From the NCBI GenBank assembly GCA_947247005.1, contig OX365949.1, positions 5,280,001 to 5,344,000 on the forward strand: a stretch of DNA of 64,000 nt. Reading direction: 5' to 3'. The translations under genes and the position numbers were made by a program. Source of the DNA: Spisula solida (taxonomy: Eukaryota > Mollusca > Bivalvia > Venerida > Mactridae). Position 1 is the first letter of the stretch. Every line of letters starts with the position of its first letter. Below the pieces are notes generated by a model. That model ran no database searches, was not told the DNA's origin, and saw only the letters and a list, made by a program, of their open reading frames with translations. This document shows positions 13,301-24,034 of the stretch, in pieces.

Positions 13301-16300
13301 GTATTCTCCTTTTTCTGTGGTCTTATTATTGTGGTTATGACTGGTAATCAGATGCAGCTTGTTCTACGAGACCTTCCATAATGTATCGGGTGGGAGGACA
13401 TACCACATGTTACTTATCATGAAATTTGATTTCCCTCGTAGAAATGCGGAATAGATGCTGATTCATTCGTTGATGACCTTGAACTTTGATTCATTCGTTG
13501 ATCGACCTTGACCTGGTCAGAGTGCAGGTGCAAGCTGCAGGGTACTTTATTCCAGGTTGTTCGCTAATTCTTGTCAATTCATGTAGTTCCCCTCTAAACA
13601 ATTTGTCACACCTTACTGTATTAAGACTGGTACATGTATCAAACATTCAACATAATCCTAACTGCATGTACTGACTTCAGACTGGCATTTTGTTAATTAT
13701 TAGAAACTCTGTAAGCTCCCTTTATCATAGCCAAGAGTCATGTTGATAAAGTTAACTGAAAAGATGTCCTTGTAATATTTGCCATTGTGTATAACCCTTG
13801 CACTGTAAGTGTTTAAATATGTCCTGCTATGCAAATGTTCCATAATTTTTGTCAAGTATATTTTGTACATCTCCCGTATCCATTTAAAGACATTGTCAAT
13901 TTTCCAAAATAAATCTGAATAGAAATTTTCCAAAAATTGCTTCTTTGTGTGGCTATAAAAAAATAAATGCTTAGTAAACATTTTGTATGTTTCAAATTAT
14001 GTCATGCATATATTCAATTTGACTGTTAAGTTTACAGTATGGTCCTGAATCGCTAGCATGTAGTGTTTATAATAAAATAGCTTACCTTTTACATGAAGAT
14101 TTCTCACAATGGTGTGTACTGTACATGTATTTTATAACCAGGTTTTTCCCAATGGTTATTAGGTTGATGAATTCGGCAGGCAGTTTGGTCGGAGAGTAGG
14201 CATCAACATGTGGCCTCCGTAGCTCAATGGTTAGCGCGCTTGTCGTCTAATCTGGCAACCCGGGTTCAAATCCTGGTGGGGGCACACATATATGCCTGCC
14301 ATATTTCAGCATAAAGCTGACTGGCAAATAAAGGCTATGCTCGGAAGTCCGAATCAGTTCTGCATTGTGATTTTATACACTAGACAGAATGCAGCTCTTT
14401 GTCTGCAGAAAATAATAAAAATATTTGATGATAATAATTGCAGTTTTGATTAAGTTACGTTAATTTCAAATTTGCATTAAACTCGTCAGCTAAGATTTAA
14501 CAAAAATAGAGCAGTGTTTGAAACAGAGTTTGGTGTCCGGATGTTACATGCTGATGGTACCTGAAACAGACTTGCATCTTTCTTTCAGGTTTGGGCATTA
14601 TGCCTCAGTAGGACCCCCATTTATGTTGCATGCTTCTCCAAAAGTAACCTTGTTCTCGAACCTTCTGTTAGCATAATTTAACAGTTGATTTCTTGTCTTG
14701 AATTTACTTTTGGTCTTCGTTTTCATAAGCAGAGGGTATGACTAATTAACATGAACAGGTGTACTATAAATACTAATCTAAATCTTTGACAAGGCATGAC
14801 TTTAGTACCAAGTGTCGGCTGTTAAACATCTCCCCGTACTTCACTTCAGTGTAGTTATCATTTATAATTACCTCCCTTAGTGGCTTATTATGCACATAAT
14901 TTGAAGTCCACAGTGTGTCATTCATTGCAGAGTGAGTATATAGGCTGACTTGAAATATCCATTTTTGGGGATGTGGATGGTTCGTTCTATGTCTGACTCT
15001 TGCATGGATGGCTAGGCGCTGCCGTTGATTCTGTGTGGCTTTGGATTTCTGTGCACTACAGTATTTTCTAGTGGAAATTGATATATTCTGTGCAAGAAAC
15101 TTGTAATATATTCATGCATAAAGGTGGAGGACCAAGTTAATTCGTTCAGTATATATTGTCATGAAAGTTTACAAGACTGTCTATTATTAAGAATGAAAAG
15201 TTCTGCATCGGTGGTTCTGTGTTTGCTGGAACCAGCATTATAAGTAATGTTTGAAAATCGGTTTTCATGGAATTCCATGTTTTCGTTATGTTTTTCGATG
15301 CAAAACTACATGGTTAGTAAATGTGAGTGTTTTTATGATAAAAGCGCGATACCGCCTGTTGAGAGTTAAGAGTTTACTGTACGGTTTATTTTATTTATTA
15401 ACCTGTTTAAGAGTCCATTTTATCCTGACCAAAGGTACTCGGTGCCCCAGTCTATTCAAAAATACTTTACGTCCCTTTAAGAAGTTTAGGTGGAAATATG
15501 CATGCTTTACTGCTTTGATAACATAGTGTAAGTCAGCATCCACTGAGTGCAGGAAGTTCACTCGAGCTATTTAGCGTTCTAGCTAAGAAGACAAAAAGCG
15601 TTGTACCAGTTGCACCTTGTTTGGTATTGTGCAGTGAAAAACAGCATCTGCTTTTCATCAGGAATGAGGTTTCAAGAGTGACTAATAATTTGTTGTTGAA
15701 ATTACCCCTTTTTTGCCTGATCTAGGATATGCTTTGCGATAAAAGGATGTTCTCAGAGTTAAATAAAATTCAAAAATTCTGAATAAAATTGACCCCTAAT
15801 ATGCTCTCAATGTTTTAGAAAAAGAATGCCTCGTACAGTTTTATTGATTTTTTATCAAATAATTTATTTTAAAGTTGTGGTTTTTTATATATATATAAAT
15901 GTACGTTTGTTCGTGTCTGTGTACCTAAATATACATTCTCATTAGACTGGCCTTAATCATAAAAATTCAGTTTTTCTTGATGCAAATTTCAAAAAGCGAA
16001 TTAACAGTACGTCAAAGGCCAAGGTGTTGGACATACCTCCCACTTGAATACCAATTTCAAAGTATCAGGGACAGACATTCTCCTAAAACCCTGTTATATC
16101 CAATGTTGTATGTTGATCTCTATGTTGGGTTTATTTGACTGACTGACATTTAACCATTGTCTACAAGGCTCGTGTTGATAATGTTCTCAAACTTTATTCC
16201 TTAGTCAGCCTTTCGTCGGCTTATACTCAGTTGTCATGAAATATATTATAGACCACAGACATAATATGCTGTCAATAAATGAAATAGCAGTATTGCCATT

Positions 16301-19300
16301 GTATGTATGGTATAGAATTATAAGACATTGTATACTGTTGGATATACCATAATAATATACACGTATTAACAGCATATGCCTGTGGTCTAAGACCTTAGTT
16401 TTGAGTCCAAACTGTAAAATCGTGAATATTTGTGAAGCGTTATATTTTGTTATTATCATTGATGAACTTGACCACAATACATAGTTTCCTGTCGACTTTA
16501 ATCTGACCATATTTACCTACCTTGTTTTGACAAGTCCGCCATCTTTGAAAGCAAATCTGATATTCTACCGGTGTTCTTATAGAAAATATTGATATATTTG
16601 ATAGCCCTGCACAAAGCAAGGAGGACAGCTCATGTGCGACAATCATATTGTCTTCAACCTGCTTTGTGCGCTAATGGTCTTTACTACTTAAAGTATGATT
16701 AGGTTGTTATCCCCCGCCGATGAAATCGGTAGGGGGGTATTGAAATGGTGTTGTCCGTCCGTCAGTCAGTCCGTCCGGCCATCCATCCGTCGTTCCGTCC
16801 ATCCGCAGACATTTCTCTGTAACTAGCTGGTAGAATTTCATGAAACTTAAAATAAATGTGAACTACCATACTGGGATGATGCCCATCAAGTTTTTTTGGT
16901 GATCTATAAATGACTCTGGTTGCCATGACAACAGATTGGAAAAACTTAAACAATTCATACAAAATCAACCACTGGCCAGATTTCAAAATTATTTTACAAA
17001 AGTAACCCTCTTACAAAATTGACATTTTTGTCATGATTTCTCAAAAAACATGGCTGCCAGCTGGTGGGGGCCTGTTTCTCTGTTTATATCTCTTGTAAAA
17101 TCTTTTAAAAATCTTCTTCTCTAAAAGTACTGGTTAGATTTCATTATGAATTGGTAACAATGTTCCTTTGGTGATTCTTATGACTCTGGTAGCCGTCTGG
17201 TTGCCGTGGCGACCGATTGCAAAAACTTAAAAAAATCATAAAAAAATCAACCACTGGCAAGATTTCAAAATAATCTTACAGAAATAGTTTTTTGCTGTGG
17301 TCCTTTCTAAAAATAGCTAAAAGATTTGAAATCTATTAATAACTACAAAACTTCTTCAAGACAACTGGTTGGTTTTCATTAACAAATGTATCCAAAAGAA
17401 ATCTTTACTTTTTTTCGTGTACAAATAAAAAAAAGTGGTTTGATCATTTGTTACATATTCTGTTGTTTGTCTCACTTTCTGTTTCTACCCTTTGTTGACC
17501 AATTTTCCAACCTGTGCAGAGATACTGAGCCAACCTGCTCAATATTACTAATAACCTGTAGGCGGGGATATCAATTCAACGAATTTGCTTGTTTATATAC
17601 AGATTATTTAGTTGAATAAATGTCTAATACCAAGTTAACGTCTAATTTCAAACATACATCTGTTCAAGCGACTGAACAGTTACACCTTGATTACAGTATT
17701 GAGGCGAAAGTTGGCTGTTGCATAAATTAAACCACTTATTTGATTTTTTAAAACAAATTTGTTTCAAAGATGGCTGCCACTTAAAAACAGGGGAGGTAAA
17801 TTAGATGTTGTGGAAACAATGTATTTATCAACCTCCTTAATAAAGGAAGAAAGAGATTTGCCTTCCATTGGTATAAATTCACTCTAACCTCTAAAAATTG
17901 TCATTTTATCAAAATATACAGAAATTAATACCTGTGAAAAAATGATTCTGTACAGTTGATATTTTTAACTAATGTCAGTCAGTCAAATGTGAATATCTCA
18001 TACAACTACTTAACTGTGTTATATGTTTGGCTACGTAGTGTATGTAGGTTTGTTATGTGTTATGTTGTATTGTACATGTACACAATTCTTACTGGATGAT
18101 TTGATTGTTTGCAGTGGATCCTTCCAGCACTCTGATCAAACAGGACAACATGGATACAGTGGAAGAATCAAGGAAGAGGAATTACCCATTTGTTGCCCCA
18201 GGTAACCAGTGTTCTCTACTATAACATTTCTATAGCCTAGTGCTAGAGCGTCCGCTTCCAGTGCGGGAGGTCCTTGGTTAGATTTCAGGCTGCGTCATAC
18301 CAAAGACAAAATAAACATGGTACCAGTAGTGCCCTTGCTAGATGCATGCTCACCGTAAAAGGGAAGCTGGTCTCACATACCCATAAGGCAATGGATATCT
18401 TCAGGAATGAGGTGACAAGAGTGATTAATAGAAGTGTGCTTGCTGTCTAATCTGGTGACCCTGGTTCAAATACTGGTGGAGGCACTCATATGCCTGCCAT
18501 ATTTCAACAGAATGCTGACTGGCAAATAAAGGCTATGCTCAGGATTTTTTTAGAAATTATGAAAATATATTTCACAATTGACCTGAAATAATTCGGTATA
18601 AACTTGTATTCTAACATATTAAGTGAGATTTCCCGTCTTTGTGTATATTGAACTTACTGTTCTAGATTGTGCGATAAGTCTGTCCCCATTAACTTATCAT
18701 ACACTAGTACTATAGGGAAAATGGTATTTTACATATATTTTGTTTCTAGAGTTGGGTTATAAATACCACAATTCAAAGATTGGGCTATAAATGCTACTGT
18801 TCAATGTAAAAAAGTATAACAAACAGATAATTGTGAATTGACCTACCGAAATAAACATGTTGAAGAATAATCCATGTTTTTGTTGTGTGTTACAGAAGCT
18901 TTAGAGCTGAATCAACAGATCCAGCAGAGTCAGCAGGTGTCAAACAGTTCCGATATGTTCCAACTTCCACCTGGGATCATATCAGGTATGCCAGAGAGCA
19001 GCCCATACACAGAGATGGATCGGAACAGTATTTCAGACACTGGGACACCGAATTCAGGCAGTACCCAGCCAGCCCCGAGCGAAGGATTTACAACAAGCGT
19101 GTTAGACGAGGAAGTCACGAGTTTGAAACAAGCTCCTTATGGGCAGGAGAACTTGGAGATTTCACATACTAAAACATGGAATACTAAGCAAGAGAAGGAT
19201 GTATTTGAAGTCAGTGATAAAAATTTGGACGTTAACAATCAATTAGAATTTCCTCCTATGAGTACAGATGAATACGAAGACGAGGAATCGTTAAATCCAT

Positions 19301-22300
19301 CTTTTATGCGTTTGAAATCTCCACGGTTATCAAAAGATGGCTATGAGTCTGACCGTATTGATCTTATTTCTCCACCTAGCGAAAACAGTATTGTGTCTCA
19401 GTTTCTGCAAAATATGTCTATGTTAAAACAATCTGATCCCATGTTTTGTATGAACAGTTCAGCTTCTTTGACCCAGAAATCGTTACAAACCAACACCATT
19501 CTGACTACAGTGAACAGTCAAGTGTTAATGACCGCTGATACCCACAATAATCCAGTATCTGCTACGTCGTCTAGTACACTGAAACAGACTTCTCATGAGC
19601 ATTCATTCTTAAAGGAAGCTTTAACGTGCCCGCAGGTTAGTTTAGAACATCCAAATTTTAAAACTTTACAGCCTGGGCAGCAGACTCAAACACAATTCAT
19701 ACCAAAGACAGAAGCTGGTGTAACAGCTATGGATATTCAAGTGGATAATTCTTTAATAAACAGTAGTAATCTACAACTTGATCTTCAGTTGAGTGAGAAA
19801 CCATCGGAGGCAATGGACGTGATGTCACAACCAGCGTCCCTAGAACACAATACAGAGATATCTGCTCCAACACCTGGACATCAGTTTTCAAGCTCCAATC
19901 CAACATTTACTCCAGAACAAACAACCCAAGTACAACAATCGCTGCCATTCTCGCCTTCTCATGTTCTCACGACATTTAGATTAAATCAGGTAAGTGCAAT
20001 GCAACTCAGTTGTTGATATTAATTAACAGATCAAGACATGTTATAAGCATTAAATTTCTACTGTTTTAGCTCCCATGTTTGGTGCTTGGCTTTTGGAGTG
20101 TTTCTTGGATGGGTTGGTCCTACATTGTCTGTTCAATGAAAAATGTTACTGGTTTAGCTCCCTTGTTTGTCCCATGGTTTATGATTGTTTGGCCCTACAG
20201 TTGCCCTATTGGTCCATCCAATGACCTTGACCCCATCATTCAGTAAACAAATTGCTCCATCCAATGACCTTGACCCCATCATTCAGTAGACTAATTGGTC
20301 CATTCAATGACCTTGACCCTATCATTCAGTATACCAATTGGTCCATCCAATGGCCTTGACCCAATAATTCAGTAAGTCATTGGTCCATCCAATGACCTTG
20401 ACCCCATCATTCAGTAGACCAATTGGTCCATCTAATGACCTTGACCCCATCATTCAATAAATCAATTGGTCCGTCCAATGGCCTTGACCCCATCATTCAG
20501 TATACCAATTGTTCCATCCAATGACCTTGACCCCATCATTCAGTAGACCAATTTGTCCATCACAAGACCTTGAGCCCATCATTCAGTAGACCAATTTGTG
20601 CGTCCAAAGGCTTTGACCCCATCATTCAGTAGACCAATTGGTCTGTCCAAAGGCTTTTACCCCATCTTTTCATTTAAGTCATGTATAATCTAAACTTGCG
20701 TAAATAAAGATGGTGGCGCAGTTAATGTAGTGGTGACATAGTGGGTTCCGTGATATACTTAATAGATATGGGTTTTATGATTTGGCCCTTGTAAATAGTT
20801 TGAATTTTCTTTTACTTCTAGTCTGCAGGTGCTGAGTTAAAACCAGATGCCGGCAATATCGGAAATTTCCTTCAAAATAATGAAATGGAAGCGAATCAGC
20901 AGTCTGCTCTACTAAGTCAGGCTTTCTTACCAGAATCAAAGTCCAACCAGGATCCCATTATAACACCTTCCTTCTTGAACATGTCAACACCAGAGAAGCA
21001 GATGGTGCCACCTACAGCTGTCACACTAACACAGCCACAGGTTGTACCCATAAACACAGTCCTCCAGACGTCCGCTCCTAACCCCTTACAGAGTAATATT
21101 GATGCTGTTCTGCAAAAATTATTGACTCCACTTCCATTGTCTAATCAACAGCAGCCGCAACAACAAGCACAACAGTTTGTTCCACCTCAACAAACCCCAT
21201 CAATTGTGGCATCACCACCAGTACAACAGACACAGTTCCAGCAGCAAACACCAGAGATTCAGAACATCAGTGAGCAGCAGTCGCTACCACAGCAGCCGCT
21301 ACCACAGCAACCGCTACAACAGCAACCGCTACAACAGCAGTCGCTACAACAGCAGTCGCTACAACAGCAGTCGCTACAACAGCAACCGCTACAACAACCG
21401 CAACAACAGATCTTTCTTCAGCAGCAACAACAATCACCAAAACCAGTACTTATACAACAGTCACAAATACAACACTTGTTGTCACAGCAACCACAACAAC
21501 AACCAGTAGATGTGACGCCTGCAGGTGCCCTGTCTTCAGTGGTCTCCCCGACAACCGTTGGAGTTCAGCCAGCAGTTGGTAAGTATTATTTTTATGTAAT
21601 CTTGTTGGCTCACCTGGATGGCTAGTGCTCATTGTGATTATTGAATGTTCATTATTTGCCATCATTCCTTCCTTTAAACCTTGAAACAACATCTCCTAAA
21701 CAGCTTGATGCATTTTGTCTAAGCTTGCTTCCTGAGTCATCCTCCTTCAGACTTACATATAGTTTTCTTTTTCTGTCGTAGCTAAAAGTAGATGTTAAAC
21801 TTTAGTTTAATCAAGTAATAACTTGAGTGTCCAAAACCCTATGACAGTGGTCCTCTTACAGCCGGTGACTTACAATGTATAAGATGAGTAGACTGAGCTA
21901 TTGCTTACTGATTTTATAAAATAATACAACCAAGTGATTGGACTATTTGTAAAAACAAAATAGATGGTTTTGTTTTAACAATTGTGGGGCATGCATGTGA
22001 ATTAAATATTAAAGTGAATTGTTCAGTTAAGTGTGTTTTTCCACATAATAAATGGTGCTGTGTAAACTCAGTGCTCTTGAATGACAATCAAGCAATAATT
22101 ACATTGTTTTATCTGGAACCCATCCTCCATGCTCGGCTTTAGCGCAATCACAGACACGATGGTCTCCCCTTACAGGTGTTTGACATTTCAACCATCAAAA
22201 GTTGTTCTGTAAAAAAAATGTTTTATTACTTCTTCTTGGTGATGTTTTAAGTTCAACATAATCTTATAATTAAAGTAGTATTGTCATTCATGAAATGATA

Positions 22301-23634
22301 ATAACATCATTATTTCTGTGTATAACTTAATACAGTACCTGGCCCCGATCTCCCGAAGTATCTGAAGGAATAATCTCATCTTTAATTGACATTTTGTTCA
22401 AATTAGTCTGAATTTGAGATAAATTATAATGGTGAGCTCTATAGTGTTTTCTGTTTTGTGATGCGAATTTTGAATCTAGTCTCCCTAGGAAACTATCGAA
22501 ACGAGACATAGCATTATTTGAGATGAGATCTAGCTCAGATTGAGATCTCGGCCTGATGGCTGAAAAAAACAGCAATAAATACAACACATATTTTTACAAA
22601 CACCGAGATGAATATACTGATAAGGGAGATTTCTGCTTGCTTTTTCAATGTATTACCTTGCTTATTATTCACAGCCCCACCAACCTCAAACCAGAATCCT
22701 GTTGCACCACAGATAATCATATGTAACAATCCTGGAGCCCAGGGGCAGCTCCCTCAGACACAGTTCAACTCACCCAGTATAGTCATAGTACCTGGTCAAT
22801 CAGGGGGCAATAACCAAGGTAAGTGATCAGATTTTGTGTACAGTACACCCTCTGTAGAGTCGCTCTATACTGGGGTATAGAAAGAATGAACTTTTCTGCA
22901 GAAAATGAAAGTTATTTGGTGAGAAAATTCAAAGAATTGACAAAGTGACGATCATTTGAAATTTCCTCAGTTGAATTTTAAAAACTGAACAACGTTTGGA
23001 ACTAAGTCTTGGTGTGGGAGTCGGAGCTAATGACAGTCAAAACAGACTTGTGACTCATGTTCAGGATTAGTCATACCCCTGTCACTCTAGGAAGTCTAGG
23101 TTGTACTTAATGCTCAAAAGAGGGTCGCTCTGGGAAGGTTATACTTTATAATGTTAAAGGAATGTTTCGGCATCTTTTCATATCTTAAAATTGCGATTTA
23201 ACTGTATAGTAATTATAAAAAGAAAAGAACATATAATTAAGAATGTACCAATTGTTTATTCCAGAAACTTCAGGATAAACTAATTATTACTATACGATTT
23301 AATCACAATTTAATACTTTTGTGATTTCTGCTGAATTCTGACTGAAAATGTTAGTAAATTTTCTTCACTGATAGAAATTTAATCTGCTTTGAAGAATTTT
23401 ATTCAATAAAAACTCAGTCAATAATTGAATAAATGTGGTTGAAGGCCTCCTGGTTGGCAAACATTGTCTGCTGCATTTGATTTTGAATTTGGCTCTGTTG
23501 ACACCCCTGATACTAACTATGACTGTCATTTGCTTTATTTATGTGTTACAGTGGAGAATTTGTTGAGATCAATATTGGGCAGTATGATGCAGCCACAACA
23601 GCAACAACCGCAACAACAACCTCCTCCTCAGTGA
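417..23634 (+). CDS. NFAT5: NFAT5/TonEBP-like Rel-homology transcription factor, 12 visible exons
   Basis: Join: 417-1326, 2143-2212, 3114-3305, 3640-3830, 4131-4303, 4917-5113, 5750-5876, 18115-18201, 18896-19989, 20822-21578, 22675-22818, 23552-23634. From the Met at 419 this gives 1,340 residues; vertebrate NFAT5 is about 1,500. Domains: Ser/Thr-rich N-terminus (1-326), Rel-homology DNA-binding domain (about 350-510), IPT domain (about 512-620), Ser/Thr-rich then Gln-rich tail (620-1340). The loop [11 protein letters not shown] (366-376) and the long Gln-rich tail fit NFAT5 better than calcium-regulated NFATc proteins. I found no PxIxIT calcineurin-docking motif in the visible part. In the known family, NFAT5 is a nuclear, dimeric activator of osmoprotective and immune genes; that role is inferred here. 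All junctions keep frame. It is uncertain whether the Met at 419 is the start or an internal residue. Confidence 0.9.
1353..1444. repeat. 19-bp minisatellite just inside an NFAT5 intron
   Basis: About five near-identical tandem copies of a 19-bp unit (tgcactgtattcattttac), starting about 25 bp after the GTGAGT donor of exon a. Confidence 0.9.
1445..2142 (+). other. NFAT5 intron between exons a and b
   Basis: AT-rich intron sequence with no gene or clear repeat apart from the minisatellite at its 5' end. It ends with the polypyrimidine/AG acceptor of exon b. Confidence 0.6.
2143..2212 (+). CDS. NFAT5: NFAT5 exon b: short linker before the Rel-homology domain
   Basis: A 70-bp exon after gtttgtttcag and before GTAAGTTG. 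It completes the split Ser codon and reads [15 protein letters not shown], ending in phase 0. The support is good splice signals and frame continuity; the sequence itself is not distinctive. Confidence 0.75.
2690..3105. repeat. 12-bp minisatellite abutting the acceptor of the Rel-homology exon
   Basis: More than 30 copies of a 12-bp unit, tatggtataatg, with occasional point variants (ataatg/attatg) and shortened units. Because 12 is a multiple of 3, several frames stay open and give spurious VWYN or MYGI repeats. The array ends about 9 bp before exon c. Confidence 0.95.
3114..3305 (+). CDS. NFAT5: NFAT5 exon c: start of Rel-homology DNA-binding domain
   Basis: 64 codons, phase 0-0. It begins with a basic stretch, [10 protein letters not shown], a possible nuclear-localisation or DNA-contact region. 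It then has the first Rel-homology strand ([17 protein letters not shown]) and the recognition loop [12 protein letters not shown], in which the Arg and Glu residues contact DNA bases in NFAT structures. A 12-bp minisatellite runs to within about 9 bp of its acceptor. Confidence 0.93.
3640..3830 (+). CDS. NFAT5: NFAT5 exon d: Rel-homology domain, second part
   Basis: Acceptor ggttttag, donor GTATGT, phase 0-2. It carries the highly conserved block with [19 protein letters not shown] followed by the D-I-D-G-T-T-V-I-E strand. This is the core of the NFAT DNA-binding domain and the part closest to vertebrate NFAT5. Confidence 0.95.
4131..4303 (+). CDS. NFAT5: NFAT5 exon e: Rel-homology domain, third part
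   Basis: 173 bp between tttttatag and GTAAGT. It completes a Ser codon and reads [19 protein letters not shown], then a basic [10 protein letters not shown] segment and the final strands, ending in S-S-T-I-L-C. The residues [14 protein letters not shown] are a signature of NFAT proteins. Confidence 0.95.
4917..5113 (+). CDS. NFAT5: NFAT5 exon f: IPT (Rel C-terminal) domain, first part
   Basis: Acceptor ggtattatag; the first codon is split, giving T-Q-P-I-G-Q-P-E. The block [20 protein letters not shown] is a classic IPT/TIG domain start, used for dimerisation in NFAT5. The donor is taken as GTAATT after F-Q-T, which keeps phase 0. It is a weaker donor than the others, and reading past it runs into intron. 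Confidence 0.88.
5750..5876 (+). CDS. NFAT5: NFAT5 exon g: IPT domain, second part
   Basis: 127 bp after gattacag and before GTAAGC. It reads [10 protein letters not shown], then [13 protein letters not shown] and DPQPFFYKP, the last strands of the IPT fold. It ends in phase 1. A 12.2 kb intron follows. Confidence 0.92.
6875..7758. repeat. 36-bp minisatellite with 72-bp two-variant order
   Basis: About 24 copies of a 36-bp unit. Two variants alternate along most of the array: one with cttttcaaatataacttt and one with cttttcaatgataacttt. This makes a 72-bp higher-order unit. 36 is a multiple of 3, so the minus strand stays open as [22 protein letters not shown] repeats, which are not a gene. 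Confidence 0.95.
7738..7825. repeat. Two overlapping palindromes at the end of the 36-bp array
   Basis: 7738-7779 is a perfect 42-bp palindrome centred on aaactt|aagttt. 7769-7825 is a 28-bp inverted repeat around a 1-base centre, with a single mismatch. They share the segment 7769-7779, and both are built from the array unit in opposite orientations. Confidence 0.9.
11588..11790 (+). repeat. Dispersed element, family C, plus orientation
   Basis: Begins with a short dyad (cccccagatacatagtat / atatggggg) and continues into sequence shared, in reverse orientation, with 48575-48815. Shared words include taccaggtctagttgtgcat. A non-autonomous transposon or retroposon fragment is likely; the class is unknown. 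Confidence 0.65.
11795..11965. repeat. Diverged about 31-bp tandem repeat
   Basis: Five or six degenerate copies based on ctggtaccctgtttaaaatg. Copies differ at many positions, so the array looks old. Confidence 0.7.
12876..13060. repeat. 24-bp minisatellite
   Basis: Eight tandem copies of aagtctctcaatctagagac plus ccat, with C/T variants. 24 is a multiple of 3, so the minus strand reads as an artefactual eight-residue repeat ([16 protein letters not shown]). Confidence 0.95.
14212..14344 (+). mobile_element. tRNA-derived SINE, family A, near full length
   Basis: The tRNA-like head has an A-box-like tagctcaatggttagcgcgc and a B-box-like gggttcaaatcc. It is followed by a body with tgcctgccatatttcagc and a tail ctggcaaataaaggctatgc. 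The same sequence recurs at 50543-50676. The missing tRNA-type 3' end and the attached tail argue against a functional tRNA gene. Confidence 0.85.
14655..14745 (+). mobile_element. Fragment of dispersed family D
   Basis: Shares the start accttctgttagcataattt, aacag and gttttcataagcagagg with the fuller copies at 26650-26915 and 63487-63731. A possible 3' remnant lies at 15108-15165 (ttcatgcataaaggtggagg). Confidence 0.6.
15655..15692 (+). mobile_element. SINE family B core fragment
   Basis: A short match, tcaggaatgaggtttcaaga then gtgactaataat, to the core found at 18400-18436 and, on the other strand, at 57232-57342 and 63157-63245. Confidence 0.55.
16707..17594. mobile_element. Non-autonomous element with short inverted ends
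   Basis: Starts with atcccccgccgatgaaatcg and the dyad partner ggtagggggtat, and ends with aggcggggatatcaattc, giving short inverted termini. No ORF of significance. Internal pieces (aaatagctaaaagatttg and the ccagatttcaaaataat region) recur in the element at 32.8-33.6 kb, so the two are related. Confidence 0.65.
18115..18201 (+). CDS. NFAT5: NFAT5 exon h: short basic linker after the IPT domain
   Basis: 87 bp between tttgcag and GTAACC. It continues as [13 protein letters not shown] and ends with the basic [12 protein letters not shown]. Frame is kept on both sides (2 leading bases, 1 trailing). The K-Q-D-N-M segment resembles a sumoylation-type psi-K-x-E/D site (I-K-Q-D), which is inference only. 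Confidence 0.82.
18228..18436 (+). mobile_element. tRNA-derived SINE, family B
   Basis: The tRNA-like head (tagtgctagagcgtccgctt ... gaggtccttggttagattt) has a degenerate B box. It is followed by a body that ends in the core ttcaggaatgaggtgacaag. The same core follows a tRNA-like head on the minus strand at 57.2-57.4 kb. Confidence 0.7.
18437..18542 (+). mobile_element. 5'-truncated SINE family A copy
   Basis: Begins inside the tRNA-like head (gcttgctgtctaatctggtg), keeps a B-box-like ggttcaaatact and ends with ctggcaaataaaggctatgc. It lies directly against the family B copy, so the two form a compound insertion in an NFAT5 intron. Confidence 0.8.
18896..19989 (+). CDS. NFAT5: NFAT5 exon i: acidic, Ser/Thr-rich transactivation tail
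   Basis: A 1,094-bp exon after gtgttacag and before GTAAGT. It opens with a helix-like [13 protein letters not shown] and continues as a long disordered Ser/Thr/Gln region with an acidic patch ([15 protein letters not shown]) and S-P sites. There is no folded domain. Its place and composition match the NFAT5 activation region. Confidence 0.88.
20205..20665. repeat. About 43-bp minisatellite in an NFAT5 intron
   Basis: About 11 copies of a 42-43 bp unit containing ccatccaatgaccttgaccc and catcattcagtagacc, moderately diverged. It lies in the intron between exons i and j (19990-20821). Nothing else is seen in that intron. Confidence 0.92.
20822..21578 (+). CDS. NFAT5: NFAT5 exon j: Gln-rich transactivation tail with coding repeat
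   Basis: 757 bp, phase 0-1. The first half resembles exon i. The second half is strongly Gln-rich with an internal 15-bp coding repeat (about 21285-21400) giving Q-Q-P-L-Q / Q-Q-S-L-Q units. Gln-rich activation regions are typical of NFAT5. The repeat is perfect enough to be length-polymorphic. Confidence 0.88.
21579..22674 (+). other. NFAT5 intron between exons j and k
   Basis: About 1.1 kb of AT-rich intron. No gene, clear repeat or alternative exon is supported. The next intron, 22819-23551, is likewise featureless. Confidence 0.6.
22675..22818 (+). CDS. NFAT5: NFAT5 exon k: Pro/Gln/Asn-rich tail segment
   Basis: 144 bp between attcacag and GTAAGTG. It reads A-P-T-S-N-Q-N-P-V, a hydrophobic [10 protein letters not shown] and [15 protein letters not shown]. 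Frame is continuous with the exons on both sides. Confidence 0.82.
23552..23634 (+). CDS. NFAT5: NFAT5 exon l: terminal coding exon
   Basis: It begins after gtgttacag and reads [18 protein letters not shown], then a Gln/Pro run, and stops at TGA (23632-23634). The short amphipathic [13 protein letters not shown] before the poly-Gln is the only helix-like element at the C-terminus. Confidence 0.87.
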
Positions 23635-24034
23635 TTGGGATCTGTATAAAGCCTGTCTGTGATGATGATGATCAAATATCCAAGCTTCACAGAGACTTTG
23701 ATCAAGATAACTAGTCATCTTGAAGGTTATGATCAAACTTTCAGTCTTGATGGCAAGGAGCTTTTACTGATCCTGATCAGAGATAGTTGCTCTTCAGTGA
23801 TTTCATGCTCTTCAGTGATTTAGATGACTGTTGCTTGGGAAGTGTCGTCTGCTGTGAACTCCAGTATAATATTTTCATGATCTTGTGTCTCATTTAGAGA
23901 GAGAGATATACTGGTTTAGCTGGTTATTTCCAGCATGGTTTCTGTAACATTGCATATCTGTGATCAATATATATCACAATAATAGTCGCAATAATCTTTG
24001 CAGAATGGTTGTGCTGAGAACTGGTTTTGGTGTG

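Larger units (their letters stand above)
5877..18114 (+). other. 12.2-kb NFAT5 intron
   Basis: Intron between IPT exon g and exon h. Besides the repeats listed separately (6.9-7.8, 11.6-13.1, 14.2, 14.7, 15.7 and 16.7-17.6 kb) I see no exon with flanking splice signals and no other gene. The stretches 7.83-11.58 kb and 13.06-14.21 kb hold only AT-rich unique-looking sequence. Confidence 0.7.

Noticed and set aside
14212..14290. tRNA gene
   Set aside because: A and B boxes are present, but the sequence continues into a shared body and tail seen at several sites, so it is a SINE head. The tRNA-like heads at 18228, 44316 and 57343 were rejected for the same reason.
15251..15526. Possible extra exon or small gene in the large NFAT5 intron
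   Set aside because: No convincing acceptor/donor pair and no recognisable sequence; consistent with chance.
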